Under the pieces are notes generated by a model, which saw nothing but the letters and a program-made list of their open reading frames with translations, did no database searches and was not told where the DNA came from. A DNA stretch of 64,000 bases from NCBI RefSeq assembly GCF_029625905.1, contig NZ_JARTLM010000010.1, positions 1 through 64,000 of the forward strand, written 5' to 3'. The DNA is from Hydrogenovibrio sp. 3SP14C1 (GTDB lineage: Bacteria; Pseudomonadota; Gammaproteobacteria; Thiomicrospirales; Thiomicrospiraceae). This document shows positions 1 to 8,136 of the stretch, piece after piece. Numbering within the stretch: position 1 is the stretch's first letter; the number at the start of each line of letters is the position of its first letter. The position numbers and the translations under genes were made by a program.

Positions 1-12
1 GTTGGGGAACTG

Positions 13-40
13 AAAAGGTAGCTCATTAGCTAACCTTTTT
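13..40 (+). terminator. Terminator of a gene upstream of the window
   Basis: An AAAAGGTAGCT arm pairs with AGCTAACCTTTT, with one bulged base and a short loop, and runs into a T tract. It probably ends a plus-strand gene lying left of the window. It could work in both directions because the left arm starts with A residues. Confidence 0.6.
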
Positions 41-149
41 CTATTCCTAGGTGTTGCACTTGCTTGTTGAATCTATGTATCTATAAACTTGTCACTCTTG
101 CCAATAATGCAGAGAATAGAACTATTAACGTTTTTTAAAAGGAGACAGT

Positions 150-707
150 ATGGTCAGCTTAACCACCCCGATTTGTGATTTTGATTTACCCGCCATCGAT
201 TTTGATTTACCCGGTGTTGACGGACAAAACTGGACTTTGGAAAAAGCCAAAGGACCGAATGGCTTGTTAATAATGTTCATCTGCAACCACTGCCCGTATG
301 TCAAAGCCATTCAAACACGCTTGGCCAACGATGCGCGTATCCTGCGTGATGAGTATGGCGTCAACAGCATTGCCATTATGTCGAACGATCCGAACGAATA
401 CGAAGAAGATTCATTTGAAAACATGAAAAAAGTCGCCGAAGCCTATGACTTCCCATTTCCCTACGTGATGGATGAAACGCAAGAAGTTGCCAAAGCCTAT
501 GGTGCCGTGTGCACACCGGACTTTTTTGGCTACAATGCCGATTTAAAACTGCAATACCGTGGTAGGCTCGATGCCTCTCGTAAAGAAACCGCTGCAGAAG
601 ATGTTAAACGCGATTTATTGGAAGCGATGAAACAAGTCGCTGAAACCGGGAAAGGCCCTAAAGAACAGATTCCTTCCATGGGATGCTCGATTAAGTGGTC
701 TTCCTAA
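150..707 (+). CDS. Thioredoxin-fold, peroxiredoxin-like protein
   Basis: This 185-residue protein belongs to the cytoplasmic PRX-like branch of the thioredoxin superfamily. A CNHC motif (Cys45 and Cys48) followed by PYVKA lies at the start of the first helix, and a further Cys lies near the C-terminus in PSMGCSIKW. Family members are thought to be thiol peroxidases or disulfide reductases, but the substrate is not established. There is no signal peptide. AAGGAG lies about 5 bases before the ATG and supports this start. The gene appears monocistronic. The N-terminus repeats DFDLP twice, encoded by two identical 16-base stretches 21 bases apart. Family membership is confident; the reaction is not. 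Confidence 0.85.
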   Translation: MVSLTTPICDFDLPAIDFDLPGVDGQNWTLEKAKGPNGLLIMFICNHCPYVKAIQTRLANDARILRDEYGVNSIAIMSNDPNEYEEDSFENMKKVAEAYDFPFPYVMDETQEVAKAYGAVCTPDFFGYNADLKLQYRGRLDASRKETAAEDVKRDLLEAMKQVAETGKGPKEQIPSMGCSIKWSS

Positions 708-831
708 CAAAAGAAACATTTTTTAAAACAGTCAATTGTGCCGAAAATTCAGCTCGTTTTAGAACAATTTATAGTCCTTATTTTGCTACATATATTTAGT
801 GAATAAACTCCTATAAAGGTTAAATTTTACA

Positions 832-1446
832 GTGAAAACAGGTATTAAACATCACAAATATGACATAGCACTTTTAACACTGGTGTTACTTTCAGCTTTA
901 ACCATGCTTTTAGCTTCTACAGATCCACTATGGAAAGCTTTAGAGGGAACAATTGGGGAAACCATTCTCATTACAAATATTTCTGGTAACAATGTGCTTT
1001 TTAATCTATCAACTGGAATTCTAGTAAGCTATATTTTTTACTTAATTGTTATTTATTTCCCGACTAAGCGCGAAAAATACAACACTAGAGATTCCCTATG
1101 TAACGAAGCAGTACTTGTTATGATGTGGGGAGCCCCTTTACATAGTAAAATCAAAAATTTAAATGATATTAATAATATTGAAGAATTGATTAAAGAACTT
1201 ATTGTTGTTAATAAATTTACAGATATTGAACCCCTCTTTATAAAGGAGTGGGCGAACGATTCATTAAATATCTATGAATCATTGCTACCAATTGCTGCAA
1301 CAATTAGTAGCGAACATTTAAAGAGATGGTCTATAGCAACTAAAAACCTAAGAGCTATAGCTAAAACTGATGATGAAAAAGAGATGTTTAGGTATTTTTT
1401 ATACTTTTTAGAACATATCAAAAATTTTCGAGACGAAAAAATATAA
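832..1446 (+). CDS. AT-rich hypothetical membrane protein
   Basis: I do not recognise this 204-residue protein. It starts with GTG, and AAAGGT lies about 11 bases upstream, a slightly long spacing. Two hydrophobic segments are visible, at about residues 12-30 (LTLVLLSALTMLLAS) and 62-82 (STGILVSYIFYLIVIYF). They are followed by a soluble, helical, charged C-terminal domain of about 120 residues. This suggests an inner-membrane anchor with a cytoplasmic tail. Base composition is clearly more AT-rich than its neighbours, so it may have been acquired horizontally. It stands alone between unrelated genes. An ATG at codon 25 is an alternative start but would remove the first membrane segment. Confidence 0.6.
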   Translation: MKTGIKHHKYDIALLTLVLLSALTMLLASTDPLWKALEGTIGETILITNISGNNVLFNLSTGILVSYIFYLIVIYFPTKREKYNTRDSLCNEAVLVMMWGAPLHSKIKNLNDINNIEELIKELIVVNKFTDIEPLFIKEWANDSLNIYESLLPIAATISSEHLKRWSIATKNLRAIAKTDDEKEMFRYFLYFLEHIKNFRDEKI

Positions 1447-1459
1447 GAACAAAAAGCTA

Positions 1460-1494
1460 GTTGAAGCTTGATTTGAATTTACTAAAGCTTCAAC
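1460..1494. terminator. Inverted repeat between convergent genes
   Basis: GTTGAAGCTT at 1460-1469 pairs with AAGCTTCAAC at 1485-1494 across a 15-base loop. On the minus strand it is followed after a few bases by CTTTTTG, so it probably terminates the iorAB-like operon. It lies between convergent genes and may serve both. Confidence 0.55.
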
Positions 1495-1510
1495 CGTATT
1501 TGAAAATAAA

Positions 1511-3718
1511 TTAAACCTTCAGCGGTAAGTCTCGATAGATCTTATCAGTGAGCTGACTGACCGCTGCGGCAAGTGCGGGCGCGACCGGTGGAACGCCCGG
1601 CTCCCCATAGCCGCCGGGCCCCTTTTCGCTTTTGACAATTTCGACAATGATTTCCGGTGTCTCTGCCATTGTCAGCGCCGGGTAGTCATCAAAGTTGGTT
1701 TCCTGAACGCGTCCTTGTTCAAAATGAATCTTGCCTTTCAGTGCTGCTGTGAGTCCGTAGATAATCCCGGAACTCATTTGTCTTTTAACGATTTCGGGGT
1801 TCACCACCATGCCGCAGTCAATCACAGAATAGACTTTATCGACTTTGATTTGCCCGTTTTCTAAGCGAGCTTCAACCACTTCACCTGCAAAGCTGCCAAA
1901 GCTTTCGACCACGGCCATCCCTCTACCGACATTATCCGCTGGCTTGGACTTCCAACCGGAGAGTTTTTCCAATTGATTCAGGACGCCTGCGGTTCTGGAG
2001 TCGGGCTTGAGCAAAGCACGTCGATAATCAAATGGGTCATAACCGGCTTTTTGCGCCAGATCATTCAACATGCCTTCCAGAAAAAAGCCCGTGTAGGAAT
2101 GCCCAACCGAACGCCAGAAACCGACGGGAATTTTCATGTCTTCACGCACCACGGATAAAGACACATTCGGCAATTGATATTCCTGATCGGCCAGCCCTTC
2201 AGACATGGCACCATCAATCATGGTATCTGAACCATTGGTAAATTCCGCCATGGTGGAGTCGGACACCACTTTGGTTTGCCATTCCAACGGTAGGCCTTTG
2301 GCATCCGTTTTCACGTCAAACTTGCAGACAGCAGCGGGGCGATAAAAGTCATGTTGAATGTCTTCCGGACGAGACCAAATCACTTTGACCGGGCGTTCCA
2401 TTTCCATGGAAAGGGTCACGGCCTGCGCAACATAATCCACAAAGGCTCTGCGCCCAAACCCACCCCCAAGATAGGTGGTGTGAATGGTGACTTGCTCGGG
2501 TTGATGCAAGCTTAATTCCGCTGCGACCTTAGCAGATTGTGCTTGGTTTTGAGTCGGTGCCCAAACCTCACAATGCGAGTCAGTCACATGCGCTGTGGCG
2601 TTCATCGGCTCCATCGTAGTATGCGCCAGATAAGGGGCGGAGTAGACAGCTTCATATTTATGTTCAAAATCGGTCACCGCTTGAGCCGATTTAACCGACT
2701 CACCGGATTTGTTTAAACCGTCATGTAAGCGTTTTTCGATGTTATCGGTGTTCAGCCCAACCGTGTCGCCACCTTTAAAGGTTGGTTTAAGCTTTTCCAA
2801 CCCTTTTTTGGCCTGCCAGTAACTGTCGGCCACCACGGCAATGCCATGTGGAATTTTAACGATACCTTTCACACCCTTGACGGATTTGGCGGCTTGTTCA
2901 TCGTAGCTGTCTACTTGCCCACCAAACACCGGTGACTGTGCAACGGTGGCAATCAGCATATCGGGCAGTTGAACGTCAATCCCAAAGACCGCGGTACCAT
3001 TCACTTTACTGGGCGTATCCACACGTGGCATCGACTTACCGATGTAGCGGTATTCACTCGCTTTCTTAAGGGTAGGATTTTTAGGGGGCTGAACCCACTT
3101 AGCCGTATCAATGACATGCTGAAAGGCAATTTGGCGTTGGGTAGGTTTATGAAGGATCATGCCCTCTTTGATTTCACACTCCTTAGCGGAGACTTGCCAT
3201 TGCTTGGCGGCAGATTTAACCAACATCTCACGCAAAGTCGCCGCAATCACACGCATCGGCTCCCACCATGCGCGTACAGCGGTACTCCCACCTGTTAGCT
3301 GCATGCCAAACATCGGGTTGTTATAGAGAGGGTCATTAATGGGCGACTTCACCACCACCTTTTGATAATCCGCGCCTAATTCATCAGCGAAAATCATGGT
3401 AATGGCCGTCTGTGATCCTTGCCCCATTTCGGAAACAGGGATAAACATGGCGAGCTGACCGCTTTCATCTAACTGTAACCACCCTTTAACGGGATAGCTG
3501 TTTGAGCTTGAGGCATCGGTTTTCGCATAAGCCTTTTGCGCAGACGGCAAACTAAAACCAAGCACGAGTCCACCCATGCCAAGCAGACCTGCTTTTAATA
3601 ACGCACGGCGACTTGGGTTTTCAGGTTCAATCACTTCGACCTGAACGTTTTTGGAGGTGTGTGCTACAGATGACTCTTGAGAAGATTGTGAGGAAATCTT
3701 TTTCATTAAATCTTGCAT
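1511..3718 (-). CDS. iorB: Molybdopterin-binding oxidoreductase, large subunit (IorB type)
   Basis: This is the large subunit of a xanthine-dehydrogenase-family molybdenum hydroxylase, closest in plan to isoquinoline 1-oxidoreductase beta subunits. It oxidises an aldehyde or N-heterocycle; the real substrate cannot be read from sequence. Residues 1-36 precede a twin-arginine signal (SRRALLKAG plus a hydrophobic stretch ending AYA), so the enzyme is probably exported folded. GGGFGRR marks the cofactor-binding region, and GYGEPGVPP near residue 706 holds the expected catalytic Glu. Its ATG lies one base after the stop of the small subunit, implying translational coupling. No XdhC-type maturation gene is nearby. 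The symbol is by family resemblance only. Confidence 0.88.
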   Translation of the reverse strand: MQDLMKKISSQSSQESSVAHTSKNVQVEVIEPENPSRRALLKAGLLGMGGLVLGFSLPSAQKAYAKTDASSSNSYPVKGWLQLDESGQLAMFIPVSEMGQGSQTAITMIFADELGADYQKVVVKSPINDPLYNNPMFGMQLTGGSTAVRAWWEPMRVIAATLREMLVKSAAKQWQVSAKECEIKEGMILHKPTQRQIAFQHVIDTAKWVQPPKNPTLKKASEYRYIGKSMPRVDTPSKVNGTAVFGIDVQLPDMLIATVAQSPVFGGQVDSYDEQAAKSVKGVKGIVKIPHGIAVVADSYWQAKKGLEKLKPTFKGGDTVGLNTDNIEKRLHDGLNKSGESVKSAQAVTDFEHKYEAVYSAPYLAHTTMEPMNATAHVTDSHCEVWAPTQNQAQSAKVAAELSLHQPEQVTIHTTYLGGGFGRRAFVDYVAQAVTLSMEMERPVKVIWSRPEDIQHDFYRPAAVCKFDVKTDAKGLPLEWQTKVVSDSTMAEFTNGSDTMIDGAMSEGLADQEYQLPNVSLSVVREDMKIPVGFWRSVGHSYTGFFLEGMLNDLAQKAGYDPFDYRRALLKPDSRTAGVLNQLEKLSGWKSKPADNVGRGMAVVESFGSFAGEVVEARLENGQIKVDKVYSVIDCGMVVNPEIVKRQMSSGIIYGLTAALKGKIHFEQGRVQETNFDDYPALTMAETPEIIVEIVKSEKGPGGYGEPGVPPVAPALAAAVSQLTDKIYRDLPLKV

Positions 3719-3719
3719 C

Positions 3720-4178
3720 TTACGCCTCCTTTCGCTTTAACTCGGTGGACAGCTCAACGGCTTTCTTAATTTCTGGATAGGTTCCGCAGCGGCACAGGTT
3801 TTTCATGGCTGACTGAACATCTTCATCGGTCGGGTTCGATGTTTTGTCTAGAAGTACAACGGCAGAGAGAATCTGCCCGGATTGACAATAGCCGCATTGT
3901 GGAACATCCAGCTTGGTCCAAGCCTGTACCACTGGATGATTGGGGTCAACGCCTTCAATGGTCGTAATTGCTTGGTCTTTTAATGACGAAATAGGAAAAG
4001 AACAACTGCGAATGGGGTTGCCATCTAGCAAGATGGTGCAGGCGCCACACAGGCCTTCACCACACCCAAACTTGGTGCCATTTAATTGTAAATGATCTCG
4101 AAGCACCCAAAGTAGAGGCGTATCTGAATCGGCCTCAACCGAGTATTTTTTATTGTTAACAACAAGTGACAGTTTCAT
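3720..4178 (-). CDS. iorA: (2Fe-2S) small subunit of molybdenum hydroxylase (IorA type)
   Basis: This 152-residue protein carries electrons from the molybdenum centre of the adjacent large subunit. The N-terminal plant-ferredoxin-like domain has Cys39, Cys44, Cys47 and Cys59. The C-terminal helical domain has Cys95, Cys98, Cys129 and Cys131 in CGYC and CRC motifs. This is the standard two-cluster layout and length for the family. It has no signal peptide of its own, so if the complex is periplasmic it must ride with the Tat signal of IorB. It is the first gene of the two-gene operon. Confidence 0.92.
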   Translation of the reverse strand: MKLSLVVNNKKYSVEADSDTPLLWVLRDHLQLNGTKFGCGEGLCGACTILLDGNPIRSCSFPISSLKDQAITTIEGVDPNHPVVQAWTKLDVPQCGYCQSGQILSAVVLLDKTSNPTDEDVQSAMKNLCRCGTYPEIKKAVELSTELKRKEA

Positions 4179-4256
4179 TAGAAATATCCTCTTTTACAAA
4201 ATCGGTTATCGCTTTGTATGACTGGGTTAAAAATGAATCGAAATATGAATAAGCAG

Positions 4257-4314
4257 AAAAAGGGACGCTCAGCACAACAATGGCTTGGCTTTATGCAAAA
4301 GCCTTGTCCCTTTT
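4257..4314 (-). terminator. Terminator after the BCAM0308-family gene
   Basis: Reading the minus strand, AAAAGGGAC pairs with GTCCCTTTTT about 40 bases later, with an internal hairpin (GGCTTTTGC/GCCAAGCC region) in the loop. It starts 8 bases after the stop of the 4323-4826 gene and ends in a T run. Confidence 0.55.
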
Positions 4315-4322
4315 GGGTTAGA

Positions 4323-4826
4323 TTAGCGTTCCCAATAGACACGAACAATCGTGTCTTCGTCGGTATATTGAATATCTAAATCGCCTTGAAAAGCACTTTC
4401 AATCGCTTTGCCGAGGCTGGTTGCTAAATGATGCTCAGTCACGGTGACCAAGGTTGAGTTGTCTTGCTGATCTTCAATGTTCATCAGGCGCTTTAAAGGG
4501 TGGTCTTGTTCCTGACGATCAGCATGGTTTTGAATGAGCTTGGCAATTTCTTCTTTATGCTCATTATAAAAAGCACCCTGTAGGGTTAGATACCCGGCCG
4601 GCACTCGGTCATGGATTCGCTGGCAAGCCGGACACAAAATCATTTTAGGATCATCCGGGGCATTTTCCATCCATTGCCATCGGCCCGAGGAAAAAACCAC
4701 ACCACACTTTGAACAAACGGTTGGTTCTGTCGGTTTACACCGCGCCATATAAGGATCATGGACTTTTTCTTTAATCAGTTTGTTACCTTTACCTGTTTTA
4801 TTCAAATCAACACTTTTACCACTCAT
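4323..4826 (-). CDS. BCAM0308-family zinc-binding protein
   Basis: This 167-residue protein matches my memory of the conserved BCAM0308 family, whose function is unknown. Two CxxC pairs (Cys38/Cys41 and Cys65/Cys68) should hold one zinc ion. The stretch HDPYMARCKPTEPTVC before them and VTVTEHHLATSLGKAIESAF near residues 128-147 are the recognisable family blocks. The C-terminus ends in a beta-like segment rich in acidic residues (DIQYTDEDTIVRVYW). The N-terminus is basic (GKGNKLIKEK), which could suit nucleic acid contact, but that is a guess. The gene is monocistronic, with its own terminator downstream. Confidence 0.8.
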   Translation of the reverse strand: MSGKSVDLNKTGKGNKLIKEKVHDPYMARCKPTEPTVCSKCGVVFSSGRWQWMENAPDDPKMILCPACQRIHDRVPAGYLTLQGAFYNEHKEEIAKLIQNHADRQEQDHPLKRLMNIEDQQDNSTLVTVTEHHLATSLGKAIESAFQGDLDIQYTDEDTIVRVYWER

Positions 4827-5055
4827 GATTCACATCCTTTGTAGAATTTGGATTTTTATCCTATTGTTTTAATGAACAAATTATTTTTTTAAATCTGACT
4901 TCCCAAAATAACGCAAAATTCAACAATAGTCACGTGCAAGATGGCACGATTTTCAACTCAAAATAATGTCTAATCGCTGAAGTCCTATCAGAGTAGGCTT
5001 TTGGAGAATGATTAAATTTTTCAATGACTTTAAACACCTCCATACTAAATATTGG

Positions 5056-5065
5056 CCAGGCCTGG
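5056..5065. repeat. CCAGGCCTGG palindrome, intergenic copy
   Basis: An exact copy of the window-wide 10-base palindrome, followed by TCATTTT on the plus strand. It lies between divergent genes, 54 bases before the yqaA start. It therefore has no obvious terminator role here. Confidence 0.8.
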
Positions 5066-5119
5066 TCATTTTATGAAACACAGCTGATGAAACTTTTAAG
5101 AAAGGGTTAAAATACGAGA

Positions 5120-5551
5120 ATGGATAGTTATCTTTCTTTATTTTTAGTGTCATTTCTCGCTGCAACATTGTTTCCCGCTGGCTCGGAAATTTTGCTGTTA
5201 GGGCTCGCCTCCGCAGGGCATGACCCCTGGATGTTATGGCTTTGGGCTACGCTCGGTAATACACTTGGGTCCATGGTGAATTATGCTTTAGGGCGCTATT
5301 TACTGCATTATCAAGATCGGCGCTGGTTTCCCATTAAACCTAAGGCGTTAAACGCCAGCCAGCGTTGGTTTCAACGTTATGGAACCTGGTCATTATTGTT
5401 AGCCTGGGCGCCTATTTTTGGCGATGCGTTAACCTTGATTGCGGGCATTATGCGCGTGCCCTTTCATTGGTTTGCTTTATTGGTTTTCATCGGCAAAGGC
5501 GCACGATATGCGATTTTGCTCGGCTTGCTTGGTTGGTTCATTTCAACTTAA
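5120..5551 (+). CDS. yqaA: YqaA-family membrane protein (DedA/VTT fold)
   Basis: This 143-residue polytopic inner-membrane protein has the length and pattern of E. coli YqaA, a short member of the DedA/VTT superfamily. Four or five hydrophobic segments are visible. They carry FPAGSEILLLGLASAGH near the N-terminus and the conserved block TLGNTLGSMVNYALGRYL. DedA relatives are proposed lipid scramblases or transporters, but the role of the YqaA subgroup is unclear. GATAATACGAG-type sequence upstream offers no strong ribosome site. The gene is monocistronic, and a CCAGGCCTGG terminator follows its stop. Confidence 0.85.
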   Translation: MDSYLSLFLVSFLAATLFPAGSEILLLGLASAGHDPWMLWLWATLGNTLGSMVNYALGRYLLHYQDRRWFPIKPKALNASQRWFQRYGTWSLLLAWAPIFGDALTLIAGIMRVPFHWFALLVFIGKGARYAILLGLLGWFIST

Positions 5552-5564
5552 GCCTACCAATATC

Positions 5565-5585
5565 GCCCAGGCCTGGGCATTTTTT
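5565..5585 (+). terminator. Terminator built on CCAGGCCTGG, after yqaA
   Basis: The 14-base palindrome GCCCAGGCCTGGGC is followed by ATTTTTT. It begins 13 bases after the yqaA stop, between convergent genes. The T run is on the plus strand only, so it mainly serves yqaA. Confidence 0.75.
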
Positions 5586-5596
5586 ATACTTATTCA

Positions 5597-8128
5597 TTAC
5601 AATTTATTCAGGTAGATATGGTGTAAAAGCTGTCGGGTTTCTTGCCCCCAGGAAACCGGATAATCCAATCCTAAATCATAACTGAACAGGCCTTCTAAGG
5701 CTTTTCTCAATTGTTTGGCATCCATGTTCTGATTATTTTTGATGTATAAATCCAACACCAATTTGGTAATTAAATAAGCTTCGAAGCTGATAATGTTAAT
5801 AAATTTAGAGGGGATTCGACGCTCCTTGGCTTGTGATCGAAACAATTTAGCAACCATCGTATCCCCGTGTAAGTCAGGCAAAGGGCTTGTTGCCATGACA
5901 CTGAGTTTTCCTTGGCGTGATAACTGTTTCTTCAACATTCCGCTTCCGGCTAACGAGGTGGTGTAATACTGGATATTTTCGTTATTGACCTCTTCAATCA
6001 ATTTTACCATCGCTCTGGCCGACCCAAAAAAGAATACTTTATTCGGCAATCGCTTTTGAACGGCTTGAATAACTTGATTAAAATCTTTCATGTCATAACT
6101 GATGATTTCCGAGGCATCCATGCGTGCTCGAATCAATTCTAAGCCCATTTTTACACGGGATCTTGGGATGATACAAAGTGACTTGCTATCACTTTCTTTC
6201 AACCTATCCAAGATCAGGTCGACTTCTGCACTGATCCCTGGCTTGAAGTTATAAATTCCTTTTGCACTTGGCTTTCGCAAGTCATCACAGCTGTTAAACA
6301 CGCCAATAATGGGGACTTTACTGTCAGCCGTTTTCTTGGCAAAAGCCTCTGACTCAAATAAGGAAAAAGACGGCCCAATAATGCCGATACTTTTGGGCGA
6401 AATATTGTTTTCGGTATAGGTATAAAACTGATCTAAGGATGAAGCATCATCATAAAATTCTAAGCCGATATGACAATCAGCACGGCGCCCTTCAAACGCG
6501 GCTAGATAGGCTAAAATCATGCCGAATTTTTGGCTGTTTCCTATAAAGCTGAATTTACCGGTTAATGGCAAAATAAAAGTCAGCATGGCACGTGGCGGCG
6601 TTTTTCCAAGCTTTACTTTTGACTGCGCCAAAATAGGTTCTTCATCCTCTTCCTGATCTATGGCTTGTTGCGTCTCAGTTGAGGTCTGGTCATTTTCAGG
6701 TGATTTCTCTTGGGTTAAAACCGACGACTCAGAAGAGGGGGAGGTCGATTTTGAAACAGCTTGTTGCGTCGTGCTGGACTCTGCTGATGGCATCACTTTC
6801 GATTCAAGCGATTCAAGCATAGAGAGCACACGCTCATTATCATTTTTTTGAACAGATGAAGGGGCTGGTTGCCGAAGTTTGACTTCGGTATCCGGTGCCG
6901 CCTGTTCTGCCGTTGCACATAAGTTCACGTTTTCGACAGGGGTCGTTTCTTCATTATCTTCTAAAAGCGCCAATGCTTTATCGAAACTGAGTGAACGCGA
7001 ATACCAATACCCTTGTACAATCCGAGCGCCGAGAAGTTTGAGTTGTGCGGCAATGGCTTCACTTTCAACCCCAATCACCACCACATCTAAATCTAAGGCG
7101 TGACACATCTGCAACGTACTTTTAATGAGGATGGCCGACTTGTCATCGGTTAAGAGATTAACGGCGAAACAAGGATCAATTTTTAACTCTGTAATAGGGT
7201 AGGTTTGCACTTGATCCATCGCCACATTGCCTGAACCGAAGTAATCCAATGAGACTTTGAACCCTTTCAATCTCAAACGACTTAATCCAGCAACCACCGT
7301 TGTAAAAGATGGCGAGAGATCAATCCTGGATATTTCAAAGATGATCTTGCCTCGAGGAATATCCTGCTCATCGACTTTTTGATATAACCAATCGGCAAAT
7401 TCAAGGTCTTCTAAGTCTTGTGTGGACAAATTAACCGAAAGCGTTAACTGACCATATTGATTTAATAATTTTTTGAATTCAGTTAGCGCTTGATTAACAA
7501 CCCGACGGGTAATCTCATGCATAAGTCCATGTTCTTCAGCAATGGGTAAAAATGATTTTGGATGAATCACTTCATTATCGGCAGTTAATATTCTGACCAA
7601 GGCTTCAAAGCCGACCACACGCTGAGTATTCAAGTCCACTTGCGGTTGATAATACACCGTCAATCGGTTTTCATCCAACGCCTGCTGTAGGGCATCAGGA
7701 GTCATCAATACTTCTTCAGAAGAAGATTCTGGCTGCTTGACACGCCCTTCTTTTGACACGTCATGCACTCTTTTGATTAAGGTCTGAATGGCATCCACAT
7801 CAAATGGTTTATTCAAATGCCCAATCACTTTGATACCGTATGCCGATGCCAACCCTTCCGCACTCATCAATACAGAAGAATCCACGCCACTCATTAAAAC
7901 GAGCGCCCCTTCATATGCATGCTCATGAAGCCAACCTAACACTTCAATCCCGTCTTTGTCTGGCATCCAGAGGTCTAAAAAAATCAAGTCGATATTTTTT
8001 ATATCCGATTCTTTTAAAACCGTCGCGTCAGTGACAATATGACAAGGCGAATTGACTAATTCTGCGACAGAACCAATCAGTTCCGCAATGGAACGTTCGT
8101 CATCAATGACGAGCATATTTACTTCCAT
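5597..8128 (-). CDS. Receiver - inactive EAL - periplasmic-binding-protein-fold regulator
   Basis: The protein has 843 residues. Residues 1-125 form a receiver domain with phospho-acceptor Asp52 and Lys107. Residues 140-390 form an EAL domain whose spacing matches the RocR layout: E175 (in FEALVR), N233, E265, D295, K316, E355 and Q372 are present. Two residues normally needed for c-di-GMP hydrolysis are changed: the second Asp of DDFG is Tyr296, and the position of the general-base Glu352 is Ile. A Ser/Gln/Glu-rich linker (about 400-505) leads to a Leu/Ile/Val-binding-protein-like domain (about 510-843). There is no signal peptide, so this last domain sits in the cytoplasm. The gene starts 8 bases after the sensor kinase stop and is surely its partner. 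Confidence 0.85.
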   Translation of the reverse strand: MEVNMLVIDDERSIAELIGSVAELVNSPCHIVTDATVLKESDIKNIDLIFLDLWMPDKDGIEVLGWLHEHAYEGALVLMSGVDSSVLMSAEGLASAYGIKVIGHLNKPFDVDAIQTLIKRVHDVSKEGRVKQPESSSEEVLMTPDALQQALDENRLTVYYQPQVDLNTQRVVGFEALVRILTADNEVIHPKSFLPIAEEHGLMHEITRRVVNQALTEFKKLLNQYGQLTLSVNLSTQDLEDLEFADWLYQKVDEQDIPRGKIIFEISRIDLSPSFTTVVAGLSRLRLKGFKVSLDYFGSGNVAMDQVQTYPITELKIDPCFAVNLLTDDKSAILIKSTLQMCHALDLDVVVIGVESEAIAAQLKLLGARIVQGYWYSRSLSFDKALALLEDNEETTPVENVNLCATAEQAAPDTEVKLRQPAPSSVQKNDNERVLSMLESLESKVMPSAESSTTQQAVSKSTSPSSESSVLTQEKSPENDQTSTETQQAIDQEEDEEPILAQSKVKLGKTPPRAMLTFILPLTGKFSFIGNSQKFGMILAYLAAFEGRRADCHIGLEFYDDASSLDQFYTYTENNISPKSIGIIGPSFSLFESEAFAKKTADSKVPIIGVFNSCDDLRKPSAKGIYNFKPGISAEVDLILDRLKESDSKSLCIIPRSRVKMGLELIRARMDASEIISYDMKDFNQVIQAVQKRLPNKVFFFGSARAMVKLIEEVNNENIQYYTTSLAGSGMLKKQLSRQGKLSVMATSPLPDLHGDTMVAKLFRSQAKERRIPSKFINIISFEAYLITKLVLDLYIKNNQNMDAKQLRKALEGLFSYDLGLDYPVSWGQETRQLLHHIYLNKL

Positions 8129-8136
8129 GAGACATC

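Noticed and set aside
4953-5168. 71-codon minus-strand open frame before yqaA
   Set aside because: It overlaps the start of yqaA, lacks a good ribosome site and looks like random translation of AT-rich DNA.
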